DNA of 64,000 bases from Argyresthia goedartella (GCA_949825045.1 OX463822.1:34536703-34600702); one strand, 5' to 3'; counted from the first letter of the stretch, positions 53,262-64,000 are shown. Made by a program: numbers and translations. The notes: a model not told the origin generated them from the sequence alone.

Positions 53262-55051
53262 TGACAACCGCCTCCCACTATAATATCAATATTTGTTTAC
53301 GTTCTCATTGACAACTGCCTCCCACTATAATATCAATATTTGTTTACGTTCTCATTGACAACTGCCTCCCACTATAATATCAATATTTGTTTACGTTCTC
53401 ATTGACAACTGCCTCCCACTATAATATCAATATTTGTTTACGTTCTCATTGACAACTGCCTCCCACTATAATATCAATATTTGTTTACGTTCTCATTGAC
53501 AACTGCCTCCCACTATAATATCAATATTTGTTTACGTTCTGTCTGACAACTGCCTCCCACTATAATATCAATATTTGTTTACGTTCTGTCTGACAACTGC
53601 CTCCCACTATAATATCAATATTTGTTTACGTTCTCATTGACAACTGCCTCTCACTATAATATCAATATTTGTTTACGTTCTCATTGACAACTGCCTCCCA
53701 CTATAATATCAATATTTGTTTACGTTCTCATTGACAACTGCCTCCCACTATAATATCAATATTTGTTTACGTTCTCATTGACAACTGCCTCCCACTATAA
53801 TATCAATATTTGTTTACGTTCTGTCTGACAACTGCCTCCCACTATAATATCAATATTTGTTTACGTTCTGTCTGACAACTGCCTCACACTATAATATCAA
53901 TATTTGTTTACGTTCTCATTGACAACTGCCTCCCACTATAATATCAATATTTGTTTACGTTCTCATTGACAACTGCCTCCCACTATAATGTCAATATTTG
54001 TTTACATCCTCATTGACAACTGCCTCCCACTATAATATCAATATTTGTTTACGTTCTGTCTGACAACTGCCTCCCACTATAATATCAATATTTGTTTACG
54101 TTCTGTCTGACAACTGCCTCCCACTATAATATCAAAATTTGTTTACGTTCTGTCTGACAACTGCCTCCCACTATAATATCAATATTTGTTTACGTTCTCA
54201 TTGACAACTGCCTCCCACTATAATATCAATATTTGTTTACGTTCTCATTGACAACTGCCTCCCACTATAATATCAATATTTGTTTACGTTCTGTCTGACA
54301 ACTGCCTCCCACTATAATATCAATATTTGTTTACGTTCTGTCTGACAACTGCCTCCCACTATAATACCAATATTTGTTTACGTTCTGACAGACAACTGCC
54401 TCCCCCCACTATAATATCAATATTTGTTTACGTTCTCATTGACAACTGCCTCCCACTATAATATCAATATTTGTTTACGTTCTCATTAACAACTGCCTCC
54501 CACTATAATATCAATATTTGTTTACATCCTCATTGACACCTGCCTCCCACTATAATATCAATATTTGTTTACGTTCTGACTGACAACTGCCTCCCAGTAT
54601 AATATCAATATTTGTTTACGTTCTGAGTCAGAACGTAGGCAATTGTCAGTCAGAACTTCTGACTGACAATTGCCTCCCACTATAATATCAATATTTGTTT
54701 ACGTTCTGACTGACAACTGCCTCCCACTATAATATCAATATTTGTTTACGTTCTGACTGACAACTGCCTCCAACAATAATATCAATATTTGTTTACGTTC
54801 TGTCTGACTACTGCCTCCCACTATAATATCAATATTTGTTTACGTTCTGTCTGACAACTGCCTCCCACTATAATATCAATATTTGTTTACGTTCTGACTG
54901 ACAACTGCCTCCCCCCACTATAATATCAATATTTGTTTACGTTCTCATTGACAACTGCCTCCCACTATAATATCAATATTTATTTACGTTCTGTCTGACA
55001 ACTGCCTCCCACTATAATATCAATATTTGTTTACATCCTCATTGACAACTG
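53262..55051. repeat. 47-bp satellite array, about 38 units
   Basis: Units start TGACAACTGCCTCCCACTAT, continue AATATCAATATTTGTTTACG and end TTC plus a variable CTCAT, TGTCT or TGACT. The step is 47 bp, with a few units of 49 or so where CCCC is expanded. Variant ends are grouped in runs, as from block duplication. One inverted piece interrupts at 54621-54674. The array lies in ZC4H2 intron 4. Confidence 0.97.
54621..54674. repeat. Inverted unit fragment between two palindromes
   Basis: ACGTTCTG, AGT, CAGAACGT and then GGCAATTGTCAGTCAGA, ACT, TCTGACTGACAATTGCC. The stretch between the loops is a reverse-complement copy of a shortened satellite unit. Confidence 0.92.
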
Positions 55052-55527
55052 AATTACGTGTACTGGCCGTCGGAGGGAATTTTAAAAAGGAGAACGAGAT
55101 GATTGTGTCCTTTTATAAATTTAATGTTTGAAAGTTACAATATTCACTTAAAATTAATTACAATAAAGTGATCTCGATTGATCGACTAAACTAATGTCCT
55201 TTCGCTATCGCGATTGAAACGTAAGGGCGACGAGAAATTTGGTGGCGGCTCCCACCAAGTAAATGAAAATGCACCATCAGGGTTTTTGGGTGGCATCGCA
55301 TGATGTTCGGGAAAATTCCATAAGCAATCTCAGCATTTCGTGGGTGGTCCGAAGTGACGATGAATACGACTACATGGTGATGGGCGATGGATAATATCGT
55401 AACACCTCCACTCCTAGATGAGCAACTATTTGCAAATGTCTACGGCGAATATTGCGGATCTTTTCTCTTTCGGAGACATATTCTTGATTGAAGTAATGTT
55501 CTGGGATGTTTCAGGTAGTGCAGATAG
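55052..55527 (-). repeat. Presumed 3' LTR region of the gypsy element
   Basis: By position, downstream (minus sense) of env. CTTTATAAATTTAATG and AATTACAATAAAG near 55110-55170 supply AT-rich promoter/poly(A)-like words. A second LTR is not in the window, so the borders cannot be fixed. Confidence 0.35.
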
Positions 55528-57526
55528 TTAAAAATCGCGGATAGTCGATGCGTTCTCTTTCTTTGTCTTCTTATGTCGCAAGTAAAATGCAATTGATGCA
55601 ACTGTGCAGAATATCACCAGTACATACATAGGTATTGTAGTATGGTAGGTGGTCAGTAAGTCCATGGTGACTGATTTCATTGGAATTTCCATTGTTATTT
55701 GCTTCTGGATGTCATGCAGTTTATTCAAATCAATTGAAGTAAGGTAGTAATGAATTGGTCGATTCTCGGAAGATAACTGTATGTTCGAAGTTGAGGGTGG
55801 AAACATACTGATTTCGACAGGTTCTCCACGAATTTTATCCTTGAAGTTGATGATGGTGAATCTCGGTGCTCGGATACTACAATTTCGAGGAAGTGTTGCT
55901 AGAAAACTGCCTTCTAGGATTGATGCTGTTCTGGTCCGCAGAGAATCTTGACTTTTGTAGGTTTCGGGAACGAAATAATGCAGTGTGGAGTTAGAGCCTC
56001 CTTGGACAGAGAGATAGGCGTGGGACTACACGTTTCATCTACCTCCTGTAAAGTTATCAGCGTATCTATACAGTCACGTTGTGTGCGGGTCTGGTGGCTC
56101 AGCTGTTGCTCGCAAATGTACCAGGTGTCGACCTTCGGGCATTCTGCCTCTATGTACACATACTCCTTAGAATTGGTTGCCAGGAATGGGAATGGTGGGA
56201 TAATGACGTTATGGTGTTTATTTGGTACTGTATAGATTATAGGATGATATGGAAGTTAAAGGAAATTTTAGGACAATTACAATCTTTTTCTACAAAAAAT
56301 AACATCCTAAGCTAATTAAATCATAGTATTATCTCAAATCTAAACTTATAATTTGTTCAGGCTCATATAAAACGTTTAATTTTCTTATCATGTAGGTGAT
56401 ATCATTAAGTGATAGAATAGAATGGTGCAAAGTGCCTGTGCGACTAAAAGCTAAAATATTCTCTAATCTATCTATCTCCGTACCTAAGTCTTGTACGTTT
56501 TAATAACTGAGTCAGCTGGGTATAGTGCGTCAGTTGCACTTTATGTGAGGTAGAACTGTTTATGAAATATGTCATTTCATTTCATTTCATTTATTTATTT
56601 ATTGCATACATGTGGTACATAAGATGTCAATTAACAAATAAAGACCCTAACATGTGCCCTGCTAGGGCATTGCAAACATAGTTTTAAAATAAAAACTAAA
56701 ACATAAGATAGTAATCTACTTCCTATGGTACAATATCTTAATCTTATAGAAATCTTTCTTTTCTTTATAACAAACTATAAACGTAGTAAAAATAAAAAGT
56801 TTGTAAAATTTTAACATTTAACAATTTTTACTATCTTTGTTGGGTAGGTTCGTTATCATAGAACTCTTCTAGGTTGTAAAATGTATTGGCTATTAGGAAT
56901 TTATGTAGTGTGTTCTTAAACTCTTTAAAGTTATCTAGGTTTTTTATAGAAGGTGGTAAGTTATTATATGATAAGGCTTTCGCTAACTTTGCCTGATTAG
57001 TGGTTAAATTATTCAAAATATGAGTTTGTTGGATCGTCATTTCCTTGTATAAGGAAATATGGTTATTGAATCTTTCAGAAATATCATGTTCATTTTTCTG
57101 TAAATTTTGAAGTATATTTTCATATCTCAGGGCATCGCTATAGTCGAGATTGCCGGTGATACTTTTTATAAAAGTACCCAAGGGGTTGAACAAACCACGC
57201 TTAACTCTTTTAGGCTGACAGGTAACTAGTTGAAAAGAAATTTTGTCTATTTTATGAAAGATGCGAATAATCTGATATTTGAATAAGAGACAATTCTGAT
57301 TATTAATACTATTCGCTGCGTCAGTGAGTTGAGATTTAGCAGTAGTCAGTTGTGTTTGTAAAAGGTTTAGGTCTATGTCTTGTAGGAAAGTATGGTAATG
57401 GGATATAATCTTAGTTGGGCCTTGTTTAAAGGGTAAGATACCAGGTCCTTCGTCTAGTCTTTCAAGTCGTATGTCTTGAGCTCGGGCCAGGTTGGTCAGG
57501 ATTAGTACGGTTCTGCAACAAATCAA
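55528..57526 (-). pseudogene. Errantivirus-type env remnant, interrupted
   Basis: Envelope-like gene of an insect gypsy/errantivirus, related to baculovirus F-type fusion proteins. The 5' part (57526 to about 56990) has a furin-type RVKR site followed by a glycine-led fusion-peptide-like start and a heptad-rich segment. The middle is scattered in several frames (56400, 56159-55914). The 3' part (55806-55528) has a hydrophobic membrane segment and a short basic tail. A LINE fragment is inserted at about 56568-56985, and there are several frameshifts and stops. Not functional as it stands. Confidence 0.8.
56568..56985 (-). mobile_element. LINE 3' fragment inserted in env
   Basis: Minus strand: ALSYNNLPPSIKNLDNFKEF then KNTLHKFLIANTFYNLEEFY, the C-terminal end of a CR1/Jockey-group LINE (compare the 7274-8700 copy), stop at 56831. 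The untranslated end follows, finishing in (AAATG)n at 56573-56592. The env frame happens to run into the LINE frame, giving one open stretch of 231 codons. Confidence 0.85.
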
Positions 57527-58151
57527 GATATCTATATTTAAGGGTTCTTTTTAGTCTATTTTTGGCTATAGGTCCACGTTTTTTAGAGGTGTAAATGTGA
57601 ATAGGTAAGTTAGAGACGACTTTATCCTGGGTGAATCTAGGCGCGAGTTTCTGTCTAGCAGCTGCTGGGTTCCTGATGAACACTTCCTGATCTGTACTAT
57701 ACTCTACTGCGGGTTCTCTACTCTGGTTACGTTGCGTCGTCAGCGCTTCACGATCGGCTCGCGATGAGTCGTGTATTATTTGATAAACTGTGTCCATTTT
57801 ATTGCGGTGTTTCAGTAGGTATTGTTGTAATAATCTTTCAGTTAAATTTAAGTCGGTCGGGTCCCGGGGGTCAAAATGTCCAGTTATGAGGTCAAAAGGT
57901 CTGAATTTCGTTAAACTATGTACAGAGCTATTGTATGCTATTATAGCGTAAGGTAAAAGATGTTGGGCTGGCTCATTCCTGTGCTGAAACTTCAGCAATC
58001 CCAGGTGCTCTAGGAGTGTACTGTGGAATCTTTCTATCATACCATTTTCGTTAGGAGCATGCGCTGCGGTGGTATGGTGATGGATCTTATGCAATTTCAG
58101 GAACTCTGAAACGACTTGATTTGTAAATTCAGTTCCACGGTCGGTCGTCAA
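57462..58151 (-). pseudogene. Gypsy integrase, 3' part only
   Basis: Starts at TTDRGTEFTNQVV, with the second catalytic Asp of the DDE core. The Glu is in NENGMIERFHSTLLEHL, followed by the C-terminal domain (VEYSTDQEVFIRNP, then GPIAKNRLKRTLK). The N-terminal HHCC zinc region and first catalytic Asp are missing at the junction 58150-58200. Overlaps the env start by about 65 nt, as in errantiviruses. Confidence 0.88.
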
Positions 58152-59620
58152 ATTCTGGGGAAATCCGTAATGTGTTCCGTAATTCTGGGGAAATCCGTAA
58201 TATTAAATATGGGGTTTTCTACACTGGTGTGAACTGTTTCAGCGGGCGAGTCAACATGAATTGTAACTTCATCAGGGGGTTGGATATCTATGTTAGAATG
58301 TGCAGTGATGGTTGAAGATGAGCTTCGTAATGGTCTCTCACTAGGGGCGGTATCAGTTGATGATTGGCTGATAAATGGTCTGTCATCGGGGGCGGTTATG
58401 GTCGACGACCCTGAGGAAGACATGTTAACTACCATAGAGGCGAGTTCCTCATTATGAATTTCGACTCGTGATAGGGCATCGGCATTCGTGTTATTTTTGC
58501 ATTTTTTATAAACGACTGTGAAGTCGTAGTCAGCTAGCTTTAATCTCCACCTGGTGAGGCGAGAGTTCGGCTCCTTCAGATTCATAAGCCATTGCAGTGG
58601 TTTATCGTCAGTAATGATTTTAAATTTTCGTCCGAAAAGGTATGGTCTGAAGTATTTAGTGGCCCATACTATTGGAAGCATCTCTTTCTCAATAGTCGAG
58701 TAGTTCACTTCACTGTCATTTAGTGTCCTGGAAGCATATGCTATTGGTCTGTCTGTACCTATCGGTCCTTGTGAAAGAATCGCACCTAGGGCGAAATTCG
58801 AAGCGTCGGTGGTCAGAATGAAGTCTTTTGTAAAGTCGGGGTACCGCAAGATGGGGTCATTAGTCAAGAGAGTTTTACAGTGTTCAAAGCACTTTATGTA
58901 ATCAGTTTAGCACCTTTTTTTAAGCACACTGTCATAGGTTTTGTTAAACGGGCGAAATCTGGAATGAATCGTCTATAGTAACCTAACAGTCCGAGAAAAC
59001 CTTTTATCTGTTTCGCGGTTGTAGGAATCGGATATTTTTCAATTGCTGAAATTTTGTCAGGGTTGGGCTTGATACCATTGGGAGTGATGATGTGACCTAA
59101 ATAGGGAGTTTCATGCTTCAAAAATTCAGATTTATCCATCTGGATTTTGAAGTTAGATTCTCGCAATCTCTGAAATATTTTACGCAAGTTCACGATGTGT
59201 TCCTGTAATGACGTTGAAAAGACTAAAATGTCATCAAGGTAAACTACGCAAATTACATTTTGAAGGCCTCTTAGCACGTTGTCCATGACGCGCTGGAAGG
59301 TTGAGGGAGAGTTCTAAAGGCATGCGTAAAAATTCGAAGTGTCCGGGGGCAAAATCTACGTTGAATGCGGTTTTGTGAATACTATCAGGGTGGGTTTCCA
59401 ATTGATAAAATCCGCTTGCCATGTCAAGGCAGCTGAAGTACTGGCAATTTCCTAGCTTATCTAGGATGTCTGATATGTTAGGGATGGGATACCTATCGTC
59501 AATGGTATACGCGCGCGCTTCTAACGCCAACACGTACTTAATTCCACTCTGCCTTTTTTTATTCAAAAACTGTGTTAATTCTGAACCTATCGCGGTGAAA
59601 CAAACACTAATAGCTGTAGT
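58152..59620 (-). pseudogene. Gypsy reverse transcriptase and RNase H, truncated
   Basis: From 59566: YTIDDRYPIPNISDILDKLG, FSCLDMASGFYQLE, FAPGHFEFLRMP. After a frameshift near 59280: [11 protein letters not shown] (active site YLDD), [18 protein letters not shown] and [20 protein letters not shown]. After another near 58880, the RNase H: ILTTDASNFALGAILSQG, IAYASRTLNDSE, YSTIEKEMLPIVWATKYFRP, TDDKPLQWL and ADALSR. Gag, protease and the 5' LTR are absent. Sequence before YTIDDRY is aberrant, and the element is cut at about 59620. Confidence 0.9.
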
Positions 59621-60132
59621 TAAAAATTATCAGTAAACCCACTTTATGTGCTTATTGGACTATTACACAGGAAGTGCTTAATATTAAAAAATCTAGCCTA
59701 AACCGTCGGTTAAAGTGCCCGGTGAACTGTTGTTGTTGCCACCCGGTGTCCAGTCAACGGAGCGGCCCGGTGAGTCACCAACCGGTGTTGCGCCTTGCGA
59801 GCCCGACAACCAGTGGTCGTCGCTTGTAAATCACTGCTACGGTACTACCCGTCCGCCAATTTCGTCGTTGCAGCCGCTCGAACAAATGATGCAGCCGTGA
59901 AGCACTTGCCTGTGGTCCCAGATATACCGAGTTCGATTCCCGACAGTTGCCGCTTGCTTTTTTTGCTTTTTTGTTTTTATTATCTACCGTAATAACGAGG
60001 AAAAACAAAAAGTGAGATTTTATTTTTCTTACATGCACCAGTTTGTTATATCGATCGGTGGGGCGTGAGTCGGTAGCCGGCGTTTTTCAAGATAGAGGTT
60101 GCTGATTTCGAAACCCAACTACTACCACAAAA

Positions 60133-61476
60133 ATGGACAATAATGTGACTGTTCGAAAACCTAACAATAAAGTCAATATTAGACGAATACAATCAATGGA
60201 AGACATACTACAACGACGAGAATCAGACCTACCTTTACACGACTCCGATAGATCAGTAATGCTTGATTCAACAATGAAAAGTTTGCCTAATACAACATGC
60301 TTGGATAGCTCAGTTGAAAACGAATTAAAATATCAAATAGAAATACTAAAAATAGAGTTGGACAGCGCACACCAAGAAATAAACAGCTTGAATGGTGACA
60401 ACCAAAAGTTAAAACAACAAGTACAGGGGATGAGTAAGAAGATAGAATTACTGTTAAAAATTTCAAAACAAACTACACCAAATCTGACTAGCACACCAGG
60501 AACATCACAAAATACTTCAAGCAAAAGACATAACCTGAAACGAAAATTGTTTGGAAATAGCAGCACACCTACAAGCACATACAATGCCGCAAAAAATGAA
60601 TCACCAGATAAGGAAAGGATGAAATCGACTATCACTACAGCAACGGCGATAACACAGACAAAACTATTAGAGAAGAACACAGAAAACGTAAGTCGCTTTC
60701 AAGAAGAAGAAAAAGAGGACTTGAGAGAAAAGAAAAAGAACATATACATCTTTGGTGGCAAGCAATGTGCAGGTCTTGCAGTGAGACTATCCGAATCTAG
60801 ACAGGGTAGCAACTATGAAAAGTATAATATAACATCCATAGTAAAGACCGGCGCAACTACCGCTAAAATTTGCGATTCAATTTATAACAGCAAAAACATT
60901 ACCGAAAATGACAAGATTGTCCTATCAGTAGGAGAACATGACACAAACCCGATGATGATGAAAATAGAACTAAGTGCGGCACTGAAATGTTTAGAAAATA
61001 AGCAAGTTTTAGTGTTAGGAATACATAAAAGTGATAACCTAAATGAAAAAAAAATTAACAATACGTTAAAACTAATTTGTAAAAGTTTCCAAAAATGTAA
61101 ATTTATAGAAGCAGAAACCAAAATCATACATGTAAAAAACACTTGTATTAAGATCAATGCTGTAGTGGACCAAAGAGAATATGAAGAACTCATCAAATTT
61201 CAATTAGCTAACAGGAAGATGATTAACTACAACACAAATAAATCAAAACCCCTGAGTCCCAAACAAGTAAACCAAAACAATGTTCACAAAAAAGGCACAA
61301 TCCCGTATTATTTCACTAGTACAAATATAACAAAAACACCAAATCCGAAACAAAATATCAGTCAAAACGAAAAGCATAAAAAGGGAACAATACCGTTTTA
61401 TTTTACTAAAACAAATAAAAATCAAACACAAAACATTGCAACACGATCACCAAATTGCGGATCTAGCAATATCTGA
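60133..61476 (+). CDS. LINE ORF1, coiled coil plus SGNH-like domain, 447 codons
   Basis: An uninterrupted frame. The start MDNNVTVRKPNNKVNIRRIQ is basic. Residues about 65-115 form a coiled coil (ELKYQIEILKIELDSAHQEI, LKQQVQGMSKKIELLLKI). Residues about 205-365 have the order of an SGNH-hydrolase-like domain (IYIFGGKQCAGLAVRL, KIVLSVGEHDTNPMMM, VLVLGIHKSDNLNEKKINN), though the Gly-Asp-Ser nucleophile block is not evident. The tail repeats KKGTIPYYFTSTN / KKGTIPFYFTKTN. Such ORF1 proteins are thought to bind the element's RNA. No zinc knuckle. Confidence 0.8.
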   Translation: MDNNVTVRKPNNKVNIRRIQSMEDILQRRESDLPLHDSDRSVMLDSTMKSLPNTTCLDSSVENELKYQIEILKIELDSAHQEINSLNGDNQKLKQQVQGMSKKIELLLKISKQTTPNLTSTPGTSQNTSSKRHNLKRKLFGNSSTPTSTYNAAKNESPDKERMKSTITTATAITQTKLLEKNTENVSRFQEEEKEDLREKKKNIYIFGGKQCAGLAVRLSESRQGSNYEKYNITSIVKTGATTAKICDSIYNSKNITENDKIVLSVGEHDTNPMMMKIELSAALKCLENKQVLVLGIHKSDNLNEKKINNTLKLICKSFQKCKFIEAETKIIHVKNTCIKINAVVDQREYEELIKFQLANRKMINYNTNKSKPLSPKQVNQNNVHKKGTIPYYFTSTNITKTPNPKQNISQNEKHKKGTIPFYFTKTNKNQTQNIATRSPNCGSSNI

Positions 61477-61514
61477 CAATTAGAAGACGATCATGATGAT
61501 GCAAAATTCAGAGT

Positions 61515-64000
61515 GATGCATCAAAATATTCAAAGTATAATTTCAAAGAAAGAACTAGTCGAACTGGCAGTGCAAGAAATGAAGGAAATTAAAGAGGAAC
61601 CAGACGTTATCTGCTTCTCAGAAACATTTATACGAGCAGGGCAAGAAGATTTAGTCAAACTAATAAATTATAAAATGGCAACTTCATTCTCAAGAAACAA
61701 AAAAAGGGGGGGACCTGTATTTTTACAAAAAAGGAAATCGGAAGTAGAGAACTCAGTTGGGTTAAAGAAATGGCTATAACAAATGTATTTGAATGCTGTG
61801 GAATCGAAATCCTAAATTTTAAACTCATAGTCATTTGTGTGTATTCATTTAGAACTCCGAAATTGAACATAGAACTATTTTTTGACAAGTTGAAGACACT
61901 TTTATTTACACTGAGTAAAAAAGGGAAAACTAACATAATTGTAACAGGAGATATAAATATTAATACTCTAAAAATCAATAAACAAACAAAACAGTTATTT
62001 GATATAGTAGAGGGACACAATTTAAGAACACTCATAAAAACGCCAACAAGAGAGCAATCTTGTCTAGACCATATATTCAGTAACATTAAAGACGCGCAGG
62101 GTAAAACAATACCGTTAGCATTATCTGACCATGACACAGCGCAAATGGTTACATTCAAAGTAAAAACAAAAGTTCCTTTACGAAAGACCTGGCAAATGAT
62201 TAAAAGAGACTTTAGTGACGACAATATGAGGAAATTCCGAGACGCAATATCACAATTATCATTTTGCGAAGTCTATGAGCAGCAAGATACTAATTTAGCG
62301 TTTGCAAAATTTCAGGAATTGTTTGGTTTGTTCTATGATTTGTGTTTTCCTAAATTCAAAGTAAAAATAAATGCACTTACTAAACATAAATGGATATCAA
62401 AAGGTTTAAAAATAAGCTGCAAAACAAAGAAAAATTTACGATACAAATACTACAGCAATAAAACGGAACAAAACAAACTAGAGTACAATTCTTATACTAG
62501 ACTACTAAAGAAATGCATATCACAGGCACAACGAGTGCAAAACAGTAAAATAGTATTAGGAAGTAAAAACATATGCAAAGCCTCGTGGGGAATAATAAAA
62601 GGTGTGACACAAAATCAAAAAGAGTATGTAAACATAAATAGTATGAAAGACAATGACAAAACAGTTAGTGACCCATTGCAAATAGCAAACTTCTTTAACA
62701 AATTTTTAATTGACATGACCAATCAATCCAAAAACATTATTGAAAATAAATCCTTAAAAAATGCCAACAACAAGGGCACTAGTTTTTTCATAAAACCTAT
62801 TGACGAACTAGAAGTTAGGAATATTATTGTTACGCTCAAGAATACCCATGCAACAGGCTACGACGAAATTAAGACACAAGTAATAAAACATTGTCGCTAC
62901 TTACTAAGTCCGGTCCTAAGCCACATAATTAACCAATCGTTCGCAACAGGCACCTTTCCTGATAAACTGAAGCTATCAATAGTTAAGCCACTTCACAAAA
63001 AAGGTGATAAATGCACACCTAGGAACTACAGACCAATAACACTCATACCAATATTTTCCAAAATTTTCGAGAAGTCAATGGCGAGGAGACTCAAAGAATA
63101 TTTCTTCAAACAAGGTTTGATTAGACCTGAACAACATGGCTTCCAAAAAATTAAGTCGACAACCCTAGCAGCTTTTAATTTAGTATCAAGTGTAGCAAAA
63201 GGCTACGACTTGAAACAGAATACTTCGGTTTTGTTCTTTGATATGACAAAAGCATTTGATTTTGTATCCCATGAGTTATTATTGAATAAACTAGAGAAAT
63301 ATGGTATAAGAGGACCAGCATTGCAATGGATCCAAACATATCTACAAAATAGAAAACAAAGTGTACGCATTCATAGGCTAGACGAAAACGATATAGAACG
63401 GACGTATGATTCAGAGTATAAAATAAACAACTATGGTGTACCTCAAGGGAGTGTACTGGGGCCGCTCTTATTTATTATGTATATAAATGACATTCCTGAT
63501 GTGACATGGTACCAATCAATTTTATTTGCGGATGACATATATATTATAGTGACTAATAAAAATAACCGCTTACTATCTAATAATAATCATAATCTTTATA
63601 ATCAACCTAATCTTAATAATATTAAAAATAATTCAATTGAAATTCATAAATCTGATATACATACAACCATAGTACAAGTAGTAGACTGGTTAAATAACAA
63701 TAACCTACAAATAAACGTCACTAAGACAAATCTGATGAACTTTAATAATATAAATGATATGGACATTAATTATAATAATCAAATTATAAAATGTGAAGAA
63801 AGCGTTAACTTTCTAGGTATAACAATTGACAAATATTTAAATTGGAAACCTCACATTGAACAGGTATGCAGAAAACTTAATCGGTTCGTATATGTGCTCT
63901 CCAAGTTGAGGAAAACCACGACACGACAAACAACGCTGGCTGCATACCACGGTTATGTCGAATCAGTGCTAAGGTACGGTATAATCCTTTGGGGGAATAG
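61515..64000 (+). CDS. LINE ORF2: endonuclease and reverse transcriptase, one frameshift, partial
   Basis: Opens MHQNIQSIISKKELVELAVQ 38 nt after ORF1. Endonuclease motifs: DVICFSETFI, VTGDININ, CLDHIFSNI and LALSDHDTAQ. One base too many in the G run at 61707-61713 shifts the frame within the endonuclease. Beyond it I saw no stop to 64000. Reverse transcriptase: NYRPITLIPIFSKIFEK, LFFDMTKAFDFVSHELLLNK, VPQGSVLGPLLFIMYINDIP, ILFADDIYII (active site ADD), FLGITIDKYLNWKPH and YHGYVESVLRYGIILWGN at the edge. The frame is still open at 64000. A single homopolymer error could account for the only defect. Confidence 0.88.

Larger units (their letters stand above)
59641..64000 (+). mobile_element. 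Near-complete CR1/Jockey-group LINE, runs off right edge
   Basis: A 5' leader of about 490 bp is followed by ORF1 (60133) and ORF2 (61515 to beyond 64000). Spacing and design match the left-edge element. The leader holds a tRNA-like word GAGTTCGATTCCCGA at 59928-59942, perhaps from a SINE. The left border with the truncated gypsy element is only approximate. Confidence 0.85.

Noticed and set aside
53262..55051. Regular repeat array resembling a CRISPR array
   Set aside because: There are no unique spacers: the whole 47-bp unit repeats without gaps, and the setting is a eukaryotic intron.

Overview
The window reads as lepidopteran (moth or butterfly) nuclear DNA. It has three intron-bearing conserved animal genes whose exons are GC-rich against AT-rich introns, and almost everything else is mobile DNA of kinds typical of Lepidoptera: tRNA-derived SINEs, Jockey/CR1-group and RTE-type LINEs with (TTGACTA)n or (GTCAAA)n tails, the repeat opening with TTAGGGTTCCGTACC, a maT-type mariner, an errantivirus-like gypsy element and many MITEs. 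No rRNA, genuine tRNA gene, CRISPR array or prokaryotic operon was seen.

Host genes. (1) PPP6R, the SAPS-domain regulatory subunit of protein phosphatase 6, lies on the minus strand. Its first six coding exons run from 26580 down to 12398 and the rest lie left of the window. (2) DDX10 (yeast Dbp4), a ribosome-biogenesis DEAD-box helicase, is on the minus strand and complete in three exons (42605 to 39782, about 811 residues). (3) ZC4H2 is on the plus strand. Four exons (46707 to 52670) are present and the C4H2 zinc-finger exon must lie right of 64000. DDX10 and ZC4H2 are divergent, about 4.1 kb apart.

Layout. 1-932: left-truncated LINE, minus strand. 2463-6326: a five-exon gene joining a Mutator-type transposase to a YqaJ-type nuclease, broken by three frameshifts and a MITE. 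7274-8700: CR1/Jockey-group LINE remnant. 9.5-12.4 kb: repeat fragments and a 51-bp minisatellite. 12.4-26.6 kb: PPP6R, whose introns hold a near-intact Tc1/mariner-superfamily element of DD82E type (13030-15315), a long-TIR element (17296-18739) and nested LINE/MITE pieces. 27.4-30.8 kb: SAP and THAP exons and a hAT transposase split by a LINE. 31-39 kb: MITEs, a reverse-transcriptase remnant with a restriction-like endonuclease end, and a maT mariner carrying a LINE fragment. 39.8-42.6 kb: DDX10. 43-46.5 kb: MITEs and hairpins. 46.7-52.7 kb: ZC4H2 with a broken RTE in intron 3. 53.3-55.1 kb: a 47-bp satellite array. 55.1-59.6 kb: gypsy/errantivirus remnant. 59.7-64.0 kb: near-complete LINE with an SGNH-like ORF1, running off the right edge.

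Two things stand out. One is the spliced Mutator-YqaJ gene. The other is a series of perfect or near-perfect hairpins with loops of 0-4 nt, spread across unrelated contexts, which look like products of template switching during replication. All coordinates and translations were worked out by eye. Family names below rest on motif recognition, not on a database search.
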